From contig JARBJD010000079.1 in the NCBI GenBank assembly GCA_033064195.1, forward strand, positions 124,001 through 188,000: DNA of 64,000 nt. The letters run 5' to 3'. The position numbers and the translations under genes were made by a program. The notes beneath the pieces are model-generated. The model was not told the origin of the DNA and did not search any database. It saw nothing but the letters and a program-made list of their open reading frames with translations. Numbering within the stretch: position 1 is the stretch's first letter; every line of letters begins with the position of its first letter. This document shows, one piece after another, positions 22,760 to 32,312 of the stretch. This DNA is from Blattamonas nauphoetae. Taxonomy: Eukaryota > Preaxostyla > Oxymonadida.

Positions 22760-22963
22760 TCAGATATCGAGGGCCGCACTCGTTTGGTTTTGACCTCGTT
22801 CTTGAACTCTTTGTGTCCTAAAAACAGAATCCAGTTGCGAAATTGTCTCATTTATTCCAGAAATCATGGTTGTAACGAACAAAGAGAGAAATATTGTGAT
22901 GTTACCGCCAAAAACCAGAGTGGCGAAATCAAGAATCGGCCTGACGTAAAGATTAGATGTCAA
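22760..22963 (-). CDS. Short hypothetical membrane-segment frame
   Basis: The minus-strand frame of 67 codons contains one long hydrophobic stretch ('FGGNITIFLSLFVTTMISGI') followed by a polar tail. It lies between two convergent stop codons, just downstream of the SPFH gene. I recognise no family. It may be a remnant exon or chance. Confidence 0.2.
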   Translation of the reverse strand: MTSNLYVRPILDFATLVFGGNITIFLSLFVTTMISGINETISQLDSVFRTQRVQERGQNQTSAALDI

Positions 22964-22992
22964 GACATAAAATGGGAGAATTGCATTACATA

Positions 22993-24021
22993 TTATGATT
23001 CTCCAACATTAAGTGTCGGTTGGGCGTCTCTGCCCCCACACAGGACCACAAGAAGGTTCGCCACCATTTGGGCCTTCCGATCGGGTGTAAACACAATCTT
23101 GCCCTCATCTTCGATCTGCGCCAGTGCCATGTGCACCATTCCAACCGCGCCCTCCACAATCTTCTGTCTTGCTGCAACCACCGCAACCGCCTGTTGGCGT
23201 TGGAGCATCGCCGCTGCTATTTCGTGTGCGTAGCTCAGCTGGCTGATCCGAGCCTCCAGCACTTCAATTCCCGCAATCTCCACTCTTTCTTGGATTTCTT
23301 TCTGCAGCTGGATGGCTATCTGGACGCCGCTTCCTCGGAGTGACATTTCCTCCCCTTCGTCGCTCACGTCGTATGGGTATTGTCGCGCGACATTTCTAAT
23401 CGCGGAGTCAGATACAGTGGATAGATAGTACGCGGAATCGCTGACAGAGAAAGCGGCTTTCGCAGTGTTGACGATTCGATAAACAACGATCACTCCAATT
23501 TCGATTGGATTTCCCAAAATATCATTTACCTTCAACTTGCTGTTTTCAAGAGTAGTTGCCTTCAGACTGAACGATCGATGGGTCGAGGTAAACGGGTTGA
23601 CCCAGAAGAAGCCAGCTTTGATCAGAGTTCCGTAATACTTCCCGCAGAGCAAATAGACTCGGCCATTGTTTGGCTGATTCGTCACAAAACCTTGTATCAG
23701 AAAGACTGCCACAATGAGGCACGCTATTCCGATGAAAATTCCGAACCACCAGTAGATGGCGAAAACGACGATCATTGCGATTCCTGCAAGTAAAAGGAGC
23801 CAGAGGACAAGACACATGATGCCTCCATTGATAGGTTTGATAAAGTGCTCGGTGATGTCTTGTGCAATTGATGGGTAAGCTGGTGGGAGATCATGTTGGA
23901 TTGTCATCGGTTGCATCTCTTGCTGGTTCGCTGTTTCTGAGGGTTGTTTGGGATCAGGATGAACATAGACAGTAGAGGGCTGTTGTTCTGTGGTGTTTAC
24001 GTTTTGTTGAGGTTGGTACAT
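22993..24021 (-). CDS. SPFH/Band 7 domain membrane protein
   Basis: The ATG at 24021 gives 342 aa. Residues 1-60 are a Gln/Pro-rich cytosolic stretch. Two membrane segments follow (about 67-90 and 92-113), then an SPFH/Band 7 domain to about residue 300. Diagnostic stretches are 'GTLIKAGFFWVNPF', 'LKVNDILGNPIEIGVIVVY', 'SAIRNVARQYPYD' and the helix 'EVLEARISQLSYAHEIAAAM'. Stomatin-like SPFH proteins oligomerise in membranes and organise microdomains or regulate channels and proteases. The close match to the bacterial-style consensus 'VNPF...VNDxxGNPIEI' is worth noting in a protist reported to lack mitochondria. The frame is open about 30 codons further upstream without an ATG, so an upstream exon is possible. 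Confidence 0.9.
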   Translation of the reverse strand: MYQPQQNVNTTEQQPSTVYVHPDPKQPSETANQQEMQPMTIQHDLPPAYPSIAQDITEHFIKPINGGIMCLVLWLLLLAGIAMIVVFAIYWWFGIFIGIACLIVAVFLIQGFVTNQPNNGRVYLLCGKYYGTLIKAGFFWVNPFTSTHRSFSLKATTLENSKLKVNDILGNPIEIGVIVVYRIVNTAKAAFSVSDSAYYLSTVSDSAIRNVARQYPYDVSDEGEEMSLRGSGVQIAIQLQKEIQERVEIAGIEVLEARISQLSYAHEIAAAMLQRQQAVAVVAARQKIVEGAVGMVHMALAQIEDEGKIVFTPDRKAQMVANLLVVLCGGRDAQPTLNVGES

Positions 24022-24366
24022 TTGAGTGGTTTGCAAAATATGGGAATTTGATCCAAATGATTGAGACCGAGTCGAGACAACTGGGAAACTGTTTAACACG
24101 AAGAGACACACTGATATTGGAGATTGGACTTCTCCCAGTCACCCCCTGTACACCCTCGCTATCATCATCTGATCTCCCCCATAAGGCATATTGTTTGATA
24201 AATGAGTTATTTTCATCAACATCCAAGCATGTCCTTGAAGTTCGAGTATAATAACACTGTTTTCTCTGATTTAGTACCCAAATTCTCCAATGAAAATGGA
24301 TTCTGATCGAACAATCCATCTGTTTCTCTTTTCATCGAATACCAAACGAAGAAGTATCAATGAAGT
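24022..24366. other. Intergenic, no gene seen
   Basis: The sequence is AT-rich and the frames in it are short with no family resemblance. It probably includes the SPFH gene promoter on the minus strand. Confidence 0.4.
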
Positions 24367-24640
24367 TCAAGAAGATAAGAGATTTGTTGTGAAAAGAATG
24401 TTTGACTGCTGCTCGACGGACGGCGGGTTCGTCGGAAAGTGACGGGTCAGCTTCTCGTCCTCCATCACACCGCCGCTGTCTTCTGCAGCCATCCGAGCAA
24501 GAGCATCCTGCACACCTCCGATTCTCTCGGAAGGTTCCAGTTGGAAGAGTGGGAGAATGAATTGGAAGTGCTTGATGTGGATGAAGACGTGTTGTGTCTC
24601 TTCTGTCGTTCCGAGGAGGGTAGCTGCGTCTTTTCTGTTT
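24367..24640 (-). CDS. C-terminal coding piece cut off from the pseudokinase gene
   Basis: Directly after the HEAT-gene stop, a different minus frame reads 'TLLGTTEETQHVFIHIK', 'LFQLEPSERIGGVQDALARM' and 'EDEKLTRHFPTNPPSVEQQS', ending with TGA at 24367. The same protein stretch appears on the plus strand at 31165-31320 and 31405-31714, where 'RHPLFQLEPSERIGGLLDALARM' and 'EDEKLIRHFPMNPLSVEQKS' are separated by an apparent intron. It therefore belongs to a recurrent C-terminal domain, here placed behind the HEAT-gene insertion. The link to the kinase gene is inferred from strand and order only. Confidence 0.4.
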
Positions 24641-25720
24641 CTATTCCTGTTTCGGAAGGTTCATTCCCAGCAAGTTGTTCCATCTGATCGATTTGGCAAC
24701 AACAGAACCTCCATGGGTTGTTTTTCTGTTGTTTAGTAGCTTTTCCTCGATCACATCTTCGATGCCCTCCAGTCGCAACATTCGCTGCACGTTCTTCGAC
24801 ATCTGCCGCTCTTCCCCCCATGTGATGCTCCATTCCCACTGGACATCGTTCATGTGCAGGAGGAAACACCAGATTGAGAAATCGGCTTCGATGAACGTGA
24901 GACAACTTGGGATTGTGAGAACGACTGGCGTGTGAAGAACAAATTCTATTATCCGATGAAAAAACGGAAATATTTCGAGGATTGCTGCAAGGAGTTCCAG
25001 AAAATCTCTGGATTGCTCACCATCGATGATCGAATGGCGGTTCACGCACAAATGGCAAATATACCGCTCCGAAGGCACGAAAACTTGCTTCAGAATCATC
25101 TCGTGAACAGCGTGTCGTGTATTCTGATCTTCCAATCCGCTGGATGCGAAACAATCTGGAGTTGCGAGCCAGACAGAGTTGTCGAAAATTGACATGAGAT
25201 AGGTGTGGATATCGGCTGCTTCTGCGAAGGAAAGAGATAGAGGATTGAGTGCGATGAAGAGTCGAGGGATCAGATCAGCTTTGACGAGGGCAAGTCGGAT
25301 GTGAGCTGAACAGTTCGCGATCAGTCGATCCACCATCAACATTGTTGCAGTTGCGATTGTCTGATTGGGTATGGAAAGGAGCACCACAACGCCCCGTAAG
25401 AAGTGTGTCAACGACGCATCAGTGGTTCGCCCAAAGCTGTTGAGAAAAACGTCTGCTGATTCTTCATCATCTGGAAACAAAGATTTGAGAAATTTCACAG
25501 CCTTCACTTCCAAAGTCACATCATGGGAAGGCTGTAACTGCACAGTGGCAACAAGAGACTGAAAGAGAACTGCTTGGTTATGAATAGATTCATGGCGATC
25601 TTCGCTCCAATTGAGGAAAGGGGATGAGTCTGTTAAAAACGGGAACTGGGAGGAGGACAAATCAGAGTGTGCTCTACTTGAAGGTGGGCGTGTTGTCTTC
25701 TCCATCCGCATCTCTTCCAT
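24641..25720 (-). CDS. HEAT-family protein nested behind the pseudokinase gene
   Basis: The ATG at 25720 ('MEEMRMEKTTRPP') gives 359 aa. Landmarks are 'SSPFLNWSEDRHES' (about residue 33), 'SADVFLNSFGRTTDASL' (about 85), 'LVKADLIPRLFIALNPL' (about 140), 'ERYICHLCVNRHSIIDG' (about 210), 'VVLTIPSCLTFIEAD' and the end 'NNLLGMNLPKQE'. The upstream frame stays open into the coiled-coil exon of the kinase gene ('TLSHRLSRLEEQNRSLDV'), so translation could also produce a fusion. Sequence similarity to other family members begins at about the start codon and stops right at the stop codon, and the usual conserved 3' block is missing. Function unknown. Confidence 0.75.
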   Translation of the reverse strand: MEEMRMEKTTRPPSSRAHSDLSSSQFPFLTDSSPFLNWSEDRHESIHNQAVLFQSLVATVQLQPSHDVTLEVKAVKFLKSLFPDDEESADVFLNSFGRTTDASLTHFLRGVVVLLSIPNQTIATATMLMVDRLIANCSAHIRLALVKADLIPRLFIALNPLSLSFAEAADIHTYLMSIFDNSVWLATPDCFASSGLEDQNTRHAVHEMILKQVFVPSERYICHLCVNRHSIIDGEQSRDFLELLAAILEIFPFFHRIIEFVLHTPVVLTIPSCLTFIEADFSIWCFLLHMNDVQWEWSITWGEERQMSKNVQRMLRLEGIEDVIEEKLLNNRKTTHGGSVVAKSIRWNNLLGMNLPKQE

Positions 25721-28700
25721 CGCTTGCACCCATTCCTGTCGCAAGTCAATGTTCGTCTTCGTCAGACTGTGAAGTGTGGGTGAGCAGAGCGACGATGCCA
25801 GCGATGCCAGCGACACATCCAAAGAGCGGTTCTGCTCCTCCAACCTCGACAGACGATGCGAAAGGGTTCTGAGAGAGGAAATAATAAAAAAGGGAAAGAG
25901 AGAAGGAGAGTAGATGGGGTGAAGGAGAAAGGGATGCGAGAACGAGAAGATGTCAGGGTGTGAGACGAGAAGAGAGAATGGCGGAGTGAAGGGGAACACA
26001 CTTCGAATATTCTGCGTCAGCAATCAAATCCTCCAGTTCTTCCGTCTTTCGCATTTCCTCCTGCAGCACACCTGAGACAAACACACACGAATCAAGAAAG
26101 AAACAACAACGACACAAAAGAAAGCAAGAATTCGCTTCTCTTCCCAAATCGAACTCCCTCGCCTCACACACCCATCAGTGCCTCCAACTGCGTGTTGTCG
26201 GCTTCGTTCCCCAAATCGCGGCCTTCTGCTTCCCACTCTCTCACAAACGCGCTGAATTCGCCGAGTTCCGCTGCCATCGCTGCTTTCGTTGTTTTCATCG
26301 AAAGCGACAGGGAGGAGAGGGAAGAGAGAAGCGAGCTGACAGCCTGAAGAAGGAGATGAAAGAGAAGAGATGAGTGGGAAAGAGAGAGAACTGAGGATGG
26401 AGAGAGGGAAGGATGCGACAAGTTGGTTTGAAAACATCGAAAGGTGAGAAGTGACATACAGCGACGTTCACATCTTCACTTTGAGGGATCTCCATTTCCT
26501 CGCTTTTGGCCTGTTCTTTGTTTTCACTGCCTCTCATCGCTTGCTGGTTCCCCCTTCCTCGCTCTTCCCTTCTCGTGCCCCTCTCCTTCCTCCTCCACCC
26601 TTCCTTCTCTTCGCGCTCTCCTTCCTCCTCCACCCTTCCTTCTCTTCGCGCTCTCCTTCCTCCTCCACCCTTCCTTCTCTTCGCGCTCTCCTTCCTCCTC
26701 CACCCTTCCTTCTCTTCGCGCTCTCCTTCCTCCTCCACCCTTCCTTCTCTTCGCGCTCTCCTTCCTCCTCCACCCTTCCTTCTCTTCGCGCTCTCCTTCC
26801 TCCTCCACCCTTCCTTCTCTTCGCGCTCTCCTTCCTCCTCCACCCTTCCTTCTCTTCGCGCTCTCCTTCCTCCTCCACCCTTCCTTCTCTTCGCGCTCTC
26901 CTTCCTCCTCCACCCTTCCTTCTCTTCGCGCTCTCCTTCCTCCTCCACCCTTCCTTCTCTTCGCGCTCTCCTTCCTCCTCCTTCCACCCTTCCTTCTCTT
27001 CGCTCTCCTTCCTCCTCCACCCTTCCTTCTCTTCGCGCTCTCCTTCCTCCTCCACCCTTCCTTCTCTTCGCGCTCTCCTTCCTCCTCCACCCTTCCTTCT
27101 CTTCGCGCTCTCCTTCCTCCTCCACCCTTCCTTCTCTTCGCGCTCTCCTTCCTCCTCCACCCTTCCTTCTCTTCGCGCTCTCCTTCCTCCTCCACCCTTC
27201 CTTCTCTTCGCGCTCTCCTTCCTCCTCCACCCTTCCTTCTCTTCGCGCTCTCCTTCCTCCTCCACCCTTCCTTCTCTTCGCGCTCTCCTTCCTCCTCCAC
27301 CCTTCCTTCTCTTCGCGCTCTCCTTCCTCCTCCACCCTTCCTTCTCTTCGCGCTCTCCTTCCTCCTCCACCCTTCCTTCTCTTCGCGCTCTCCTTCCTCC
27401 TCCACCCTTCCTTCTCTTCGCGCTCTCCTTCCTCCTCCACCCTTCCTTCTCTTCGCGCTCTCCTTCCTCCTCCACCCTTCCTTCTCTTCGCGCTCTCCTT
27501 CGGCCTCTCTTCCTCGCTTGCCTTGCTCTCCCACCGACACTGCAATCATCTCCATCACTTCCATCCGCATCGCTTGAGACAGACCAGGTGAGTCTGCCCA
27601 ACCTTCCTTTTCCCTTCTCTCTCCTTCCCCACTCTCCGCTCGCCCTCTTCCCCCTCCCATCCCGCTGGCCACTCTTCCCTGCCTCCCGAACACGTCAGAA
27701 GGATGCGGAAGGGCGTGGAAAGATGCCAAACGAGCAGACGACGCTGAAATTGGAGGTGACGATGGTTGGGCTGCTGGAAACGAGTCTGGCCCGTCCCAAA
27801 CATTCCTTTCATCCATTCGTCCACTCCGCCCTCTCTCCTCAGCCTCTCCTTCACCAACCCTGTGCTGAGAACGGCGAGATGCTTTCGTTTTCGGAGTGAA
27901 GAAGTCCACAGCTGGCTCAGAGGAGAAACTTGGAGGCTTATTTCGGAGTATCAATTCAGGAAATGTTGGGACTGGGTCGGCGACAGATCGGAGAGCCTCA
28001 TTTGGGTCAAAGTCCCGATCTTCGTCATCGTCATCTTTTTTCAAGGCATCATCGTCTTTTGTCTCGGAATCGACGAGAATTGGTGCTCGGTCGGTCGTTT
28101 GAGGCGTTGAGAGGGGCGAGTGGGAAAGATGGCGCATCAACGAGCGATCCAATGCTCCTTTTGTGGCAGTGTTGATTCGGGAGAGAAGGGGCAGTGAATT
28201 CAAACTTGGGCGTTGTGATGAATCCTTAAAACCAACAAACGAAGAGAATAAGGCAGAATGAAGAATGTATCAAGAACTCAGTGAACACACAGGATGAAGC
28301 ATCGTTTTCACTGTTTTCCACAATCCCTGCGAATATGTGTTCCCAATCCATCGCATAGTGTTCCACATTTCGCTCAGTCCTTTCTCACTGTCCATCCCTT
28401 TCGACGCTTTCTCCAACGTCTTCATGTTGTACGGAAAGGCCCAGGTGCAAAGGAAATACAGCAGCACACCCAATGAGAACACATCTGTTTGGGGAGAGAG
28501 ACTGGAAAACATTAGAATAAGAAGACAGATCCGAGATGATCGAGAATCAAAATCGAGAAAGAGGGTAAACAGAAGAAGGATGAAAAATGAAGCATGACCG
28601 CACACGGGGCACCATGACGCAATTCAGGTGCTGTGAAAGGACTGAAAATGGTTGGTGTTGTGCAGGGGACAAGAATTATGAAATGACGATCAATGCGGAA

Positions 28701-29371
28701 GAGCACACACCTTTGAACGAGTTTCGAACGAGGAATGAACTCTGCGAGGCCATAATCACCTATTGCATCCAACGAGGGACAATCGACAAAATTATGTGAG
28801 GATTGAACAGCACACAGAGAAGACAGCGAGTTTGTGACACTACCAGAACATTACTTGGCTTCAAAAGACCGTGAACAATACCATGCTCATGAAGAAAAAG
28901 CAGTCCAGGAACGATTTGCGACAGGAATCCATAAATTTGCTGAGTGAGACACGATAAAAAGATGAGTTGAGATCGGTGAATAGAAAGAGGAATGATCAAA
29001 ATGATGGAAAATGGGATGATGGAGGATCACTGTTAAACAAGAAGAAGAGCACGATTCATCGTTAAGTTGGACTTCTAGTGACAAACTCCTTCGGTCAGTT
29101 TCACTCCATTCTTTTGCTGCCGTTCCACATGCTTCCCAAGTGTCTTTTTGTCCCAAAACGACATAAACACATCAAATCCATCGCCGTGACGATCATACGA
29201 CAGATAGGGCAGGAGTGTCTCAGAACGAAGCGATACGAGTCGATGGAGCGTATTATCAAGTGAAGATGATGAATTCGTTCCAATCTGCTTCACATGCTTC
29301 ATCACAACATCTTCTTTGGTTGGATCGTTGTGCAGTCTCATCACTGTTCCTAGTGACCCACGACCAATCAT
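25721..29371 (-). CDS. Multi-exon pseudokinase with repeat-rich coiled-coil tail
   Basis: Exon ends were set by phase. Introns are 28940-29086, one starting at 28843 whose acceptor is unclear, 28642-28710, about 28485-28605, 28225-28290, 26344-26459, 26072-26171 and 25869-26001. The N-lobe has the glycine loop 'IGRGSLGTV' and the lysine in 'VVMKHV'. The catalytic loop reads 'IVHGLLKPSNVL', so the HRD Arg and Asp are Gly and Leu. DFG is DYG ('GDYGLAEF'), 'APEL' is kept, and the domain ends 'DSSQRPSLNSL'. Loss of the catalytic Asp predicts a scaffold or regulator. The tail is acidic, then carries the 35-bp minisatellite (a K/R/E/G-rich 35-aa repeat), then coiled-coil exons ('EALMGVLQEEMRKTEELEDL'). 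Frames on the two sides of the array differ. Coding may extend upstream of 29371. Confidence 0.75.
26581..27501. repeat. 35-bp minisatellite, about 26 copies, open in all six frames
   Basis: The unit on the plus strand contains CTTCCTCCTCCACCC and TTCTCTTCGCGCTC and repeats every 35 bp almost perfectly, with one rearranged unit near 26975-27005. Because 35 is not a multiple of three, three units make one 105-bp, 35-aa protein repeat, and every frame of both strands is open across the array. It lies within the predicted coding region of the pseudokinase tail. Confidence 0.95.
28225..28290 (-). other. 66-nt intron inside the kinase domain
   Basis: The donor is GTGTGT and the acceptor TTTTAAG, in phase 0. 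Removal joins 'TMLHP' to 'DSSQRPS', the expected end of a kinase domain, which is strong support. Confidence 0.85.
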
Positions 29372-29681
29372 TGCTCCTTTTCGATCTTCCAGAACAAGGA
29401 AAGAGAGTCAAGAATAGAAAAGATCAAGAGTGCACACATGTCGACATGAAATACCGAAACCCCTGACGTTGAATGAGGAGTTTTGATATTTGAGAATGAC
29501 ACTCAAGGGGCGGATCAACTTCATTTCTAGCTCTCTCCTTCAATCCTTGTTCGTTTATCGACTCATTCATCAAGACGTGCTGTTTCTTCTTCTTTGCGGA
29601 CGTTTACTTTATCTCAAATTCATTGTTTCCCAATCTAAGTGACTGACCCATAACGAGGGATTGTCCTCAGATTCCGAAAGA
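29372..29681. other. Intergenic between divergent genes
   Basis: This stretch lies between the start of the pseudokinase gene (minus) and the next HEAT-family gene (plus), so it should hold both promoters. No recognisable motif was found. The kinase frame remains open for some 15 codons above 29371. Confidence 0.4.
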
Positions 29682-30755
29682 ATGAGTGCTTTAGACACGG
29701 AGCAGTCCGTATCCACTGTTTCTTCTTGCCCTGGTATGTCTTCAGACTCTTTTTCATATTCGCCAGATTGTTCTGCTTTCCTGAATTGGAATGAAGCCAA
29801 ACCTGCCTCTGAAGATGAACAGGCCGTTATTTTTCGATCTCTCGTTGCCACTTTGAAGTCACAGCCTGCACTAGATGTTTCTTTGGAATCTAAAACTGTA
29901 GTATTTCTGGAATCTGTGCATCAATGGACTCAGTCGTCAATCGATGCTTTTCTCAACAGCCTTGGGAGAACTCCTGATGAATCTTTGACAACTTTCATAC
30001 AGTCCATTGTGGTGCTCATTTCATCACCCAGTCAGGCAATCAATGAAGCTGCAATGAAGATGGTCGGAAATCTGCTCCAATGGTGTTCATCGAAAGTCCG
30101 ACTTGCCCTCACCAAAGCTGATCTGATCCCTCATCTCGTCATAACGCTCAATCCACTGTCACTTTCAGACGCAGAAGCAGTCGATATCCACATCAGTCTC
30201 ATGAAAAGCATCGTCATCTCTTTGTGGCTCACATCTCCGAATACTTTCGCACAACTCGAAATTGAAGATGTTACTGAACAGCAAGCTGTTCATGAGACGG
30301 TTTTGAAGCAAGTTCTCGCCCCTTCGGAGAAGTACATTTCGCATGTGTGCGTGAACCGCCATTCGATTATTGATGGAGACCAATCCAGGTTTTTTTTGGA
30401 ACTCCTCGCCCGACTCCTCCGAATCGCTCTTTATTATCAACCGATGATGGATTTCATTCTTCATCTGCCAGTCATTCTTACGATCCCAAGTTGTCTCACG
30501 TTCTTCGAAGCCAATGAATCCATCTGTTGGTTTCTGTATGATATCATCTATTCACAGCGGTATTGGAACGAACAAGGCGGGGAAGTGCGACAGATGTGGA
30601 AGACAGTGCATCGAATAATGAGAATGGAGGGCATCGACGATGTGATGGAGACAAAGCTGCAGAACGACAGATACCAATTCTATGGAGAATGCATTGTTGA
30701 CAAATCGATTGAATGGAACAACCTGCTGGGCATGAACCTTCCGAAACGAGAATAG
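29682..30755 (+). CDS. HEAT-family protein, intact, 357 aa
   Basis: The first ATG is at 29682 ('MSALDTEQSVSTVSS'). Family landmarks follow in order: 'CSAFLNWNEAK' (about residue 33), 'SIDAFLNSLGRTPDESL' (about 88), 'LTKADLIPHLVITLNPLSLS' (about 150), 'EKYISHVCVNRHSIIDGD' (about 220), 'PVILTIPSCLTFFEANES' (about 265) and the end 'NNLLGMNLPKRE'. It is a single uninterrupted exon ending in TAG. The protein is predicted soluble and alpha-helical, with no signal peptide. It is followed by the 3' block shared with other family genes. This is the best complete representative on the plus strand. Confidence 0.8.
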   Translation: MSALDTEQSVSTVSSCPGMSSDSFSYSPDCSAFLNWNEAKPASEDEQAVIFRSLVATLKSQPALDVSLESKTVVFLESVHQWTQSSIDAFLNSLGRTPDESLTTFIQSIVVLISSPSQAINEAAMKMVGNLLQWCSSKVRLALTKADLIPHLVITLNPLSLSDAEAVDIHISLMKSIVISLWLTSPNTFAQLEIEDVTEQQAVHETVLKQVLAPSEKYISHVCVNRHSIIDGDQSRFFLELLARLLRIALYYQPMMDFILHLPVILTIPSCLTFFEANESICWFLYDIIYSQRYWNEQGGEVRQMWKTVHRIMRMEGIDDVMETKLQNDRYQFYGECIVDKSIEWNNLLGMNLPKRE

Positions 30756-30900
30756 AGACAGACAGGAAGCAGCGAAACGTTCGACCTGTTTCTGTCTTCT
30801 TTTGGACAACTCTTTTTTTGTTAGATCGTTGTCGATTCTGGCATCACCTCATCCTTTGTCTGAACAATTCTCCTTCTCTCTCGCCAGTCTCCCTCGATAG
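30756..30900 (+). repeat. Conserved 3' flank of HEAT-family genes
   Basis: After the stop codon the sequence keeps matching the corresponding flanks at 37500-37594, 40600-40742, 50340-50493 and 60920-61073 (those on the minus strand). Shared words are CTGTTTCTG, CATCACCTCATCC and CTCGCCAGTCTCC. Similarity stops soon after the last of these. Confidence 0.7.
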
Positions 30901-30964
30901 TCGCCACATTCCCCTGATATCGCCACCACTCTCGCTCTGCTTCTTTCCGGAAGGCAAGGCGTCA

Positions 30965-30996
30965 ATGGATGGATGGATGGATGGATGGAAGGATGG
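30965..30996 (+). repeat. ATGG microsatellite
   Basis: Six to seven tandem ATGG units with one substitution. Confidence 0.9.
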
Positions 30997-31159
30997 GGAC
31001 GATTGGTGGGAGTTTGTGTCTCCATGATTGTTTGGTGATTGATCTCTCAAGTGTTTCTCTCTTGATGACATCATAGCAATCATGAGAGAGGATTTCAGAA
31101 CCTCTCCCACATCGACAATCATTCTCCCTGTCAAAGAGACGTGCGAAAAGAAGAACCAA

Positions 31160-31714
31160 AATGGATCGTCATCCACTCTTCCAACTGGAACCTTCCGAGA
31201 GAATCGGAGGTCTGCTGGACGCTCTTGCTCGGATGGCTGGAGTTGGACTGGTAGTTCTCACAGAATGGGGCGTTCGTGTTGCATGCACGGTGTGGTTTAG
31301 AATTCGGAAGCAATGACGACTCGCACATCAGCCAAATCGCAGGCGTCACTCACCGAGACAAGTTCTGAAGAGACCAACAGAGAAACGAATGAATAATCTT
31401 CAGGATCAATCGAACTTGGGTTTGTGGAGGACGAGAAGCTGATCCGTCACTTTCCGATGAACCCGCTGTCCGTCGAGCAGAAGTCATCCGTCTTAACGAT
31501 CATTGTGTGGCTGACGGGACATGATTTGAAAAGCAGGGAATCATCAACTCCTTCCGTGGCCGAGTTATTGTCAGTTCCTGTCTCTCCACATCTTCCACAC
31601 GAAACGTCTCAAATTGGAGAAAGCTCTTCGCTGCCATTGAAGGCAAAGGAGTGGACGAGGCGTGCGGAGGAAATGGTGGATCTGAGCGACAAGTGTTGTG
31701 TCTTGTTTTTGTGA
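31160..31714 (+). CDS. Second copy of the 'QLEPSERIGG' C-terminal domain (two exons)
   Basis: Block 1 (about 31160-31320) reads 'FQLEPSERIGGLLDALARM' and 'GLVVLTEWGVRVACTVWF'. Block 2 begins after an acceptor-like ATCTTCAG near 31405 and reads 'EDEKLIRHFPMNPLSVEQKS' to a stop at 31714. Both match, inverted, the piece at 24367-24640. No start or upstream catalytic domain was found on this strand, so this is probably a partial gene. It lies 400 bp downstream of a HEAT-family gene, the same neighbour as at 24.4 kb. Function unknown. Confidence 0.4.
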
Positions 31715-31829
31715 AAGGAAACAGGTAAATGAGACTAAGCCTGAATAACTGTTTCTCTCATCGTGTTCAGCATCACTCAGATCTCAACCAGTCCTTCCTC
31801 GTCGTGTGGACTTGCCACTTCACCTCTCC

Positions 31830-32312
31830 CTCTCCGTCACCACCCACTCCCTCCCACTCTCCTCTGCCTCTCCCTCACCACCCACACCCTCCCACTCCCC
31901 TCTGCCTCTCCCTCACCACCCACACCCTCCCACTCCCCTCTGCCTCTCCCTCACCACCCACACCCTCCCACTCCCCTCTGCCTCTCCCTCACCACCCACA
32001 CCCTCCACTCCCCTCTGCCTCTCCCTCACCACCCACACCCTCCCACTCCCTCTGCCTCTCCCTCACCACCCACACCCTCCCACTCCCCTCTGCCTCTCCC
32101 TCACCACCCACACCCTCCCACTCCCCTCTGCCTCTCCCTCACCACCCACACCCTCCCACTCCCCTCTGCCTCTCCCTCACCACCCACGCCCTCCCACTCC
32201 CTCTGCCTCTCCCTCACCACCCACACCCTCCCACTCCCCTCTGCCTCTCCCTCACCACCCACACCCTCCCACTCCCCTCTGCCTCTCCCTCACCACCCAC
32301 ACTCTCTCTGCC
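31830..32312 (+). repeat. 38-bp minisatellite, array 1 (about 12 copies)
   Basis: The unit contains CCTCTGCCTCTCCCTC, ACCACCCACACCCTCC and CACTCC, with a few units lacking single bases. Since 38 is not a multiple of three, the frames are open through the array and give Pro/Ser/His/Leu-rich shadows. The same unit occurs inverted at 39905-40545. Confidence 0.95.

Noticed and set aside
26581-27501. CRISPR array
   Set aside because: The units are contiguous head-to-tail copies without unique spacers, and the context is a eukaryotic gene with introns.
26444-27899. Long plus-strand frames (Pro/Ser/Leu-rich) across the 35-bp array
   Set aside because: They exist only because the repeat unit has no stop in any frame. 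The minus strand continues into recognisable kinase and coiled-coil exons, so that strand is the coding one.
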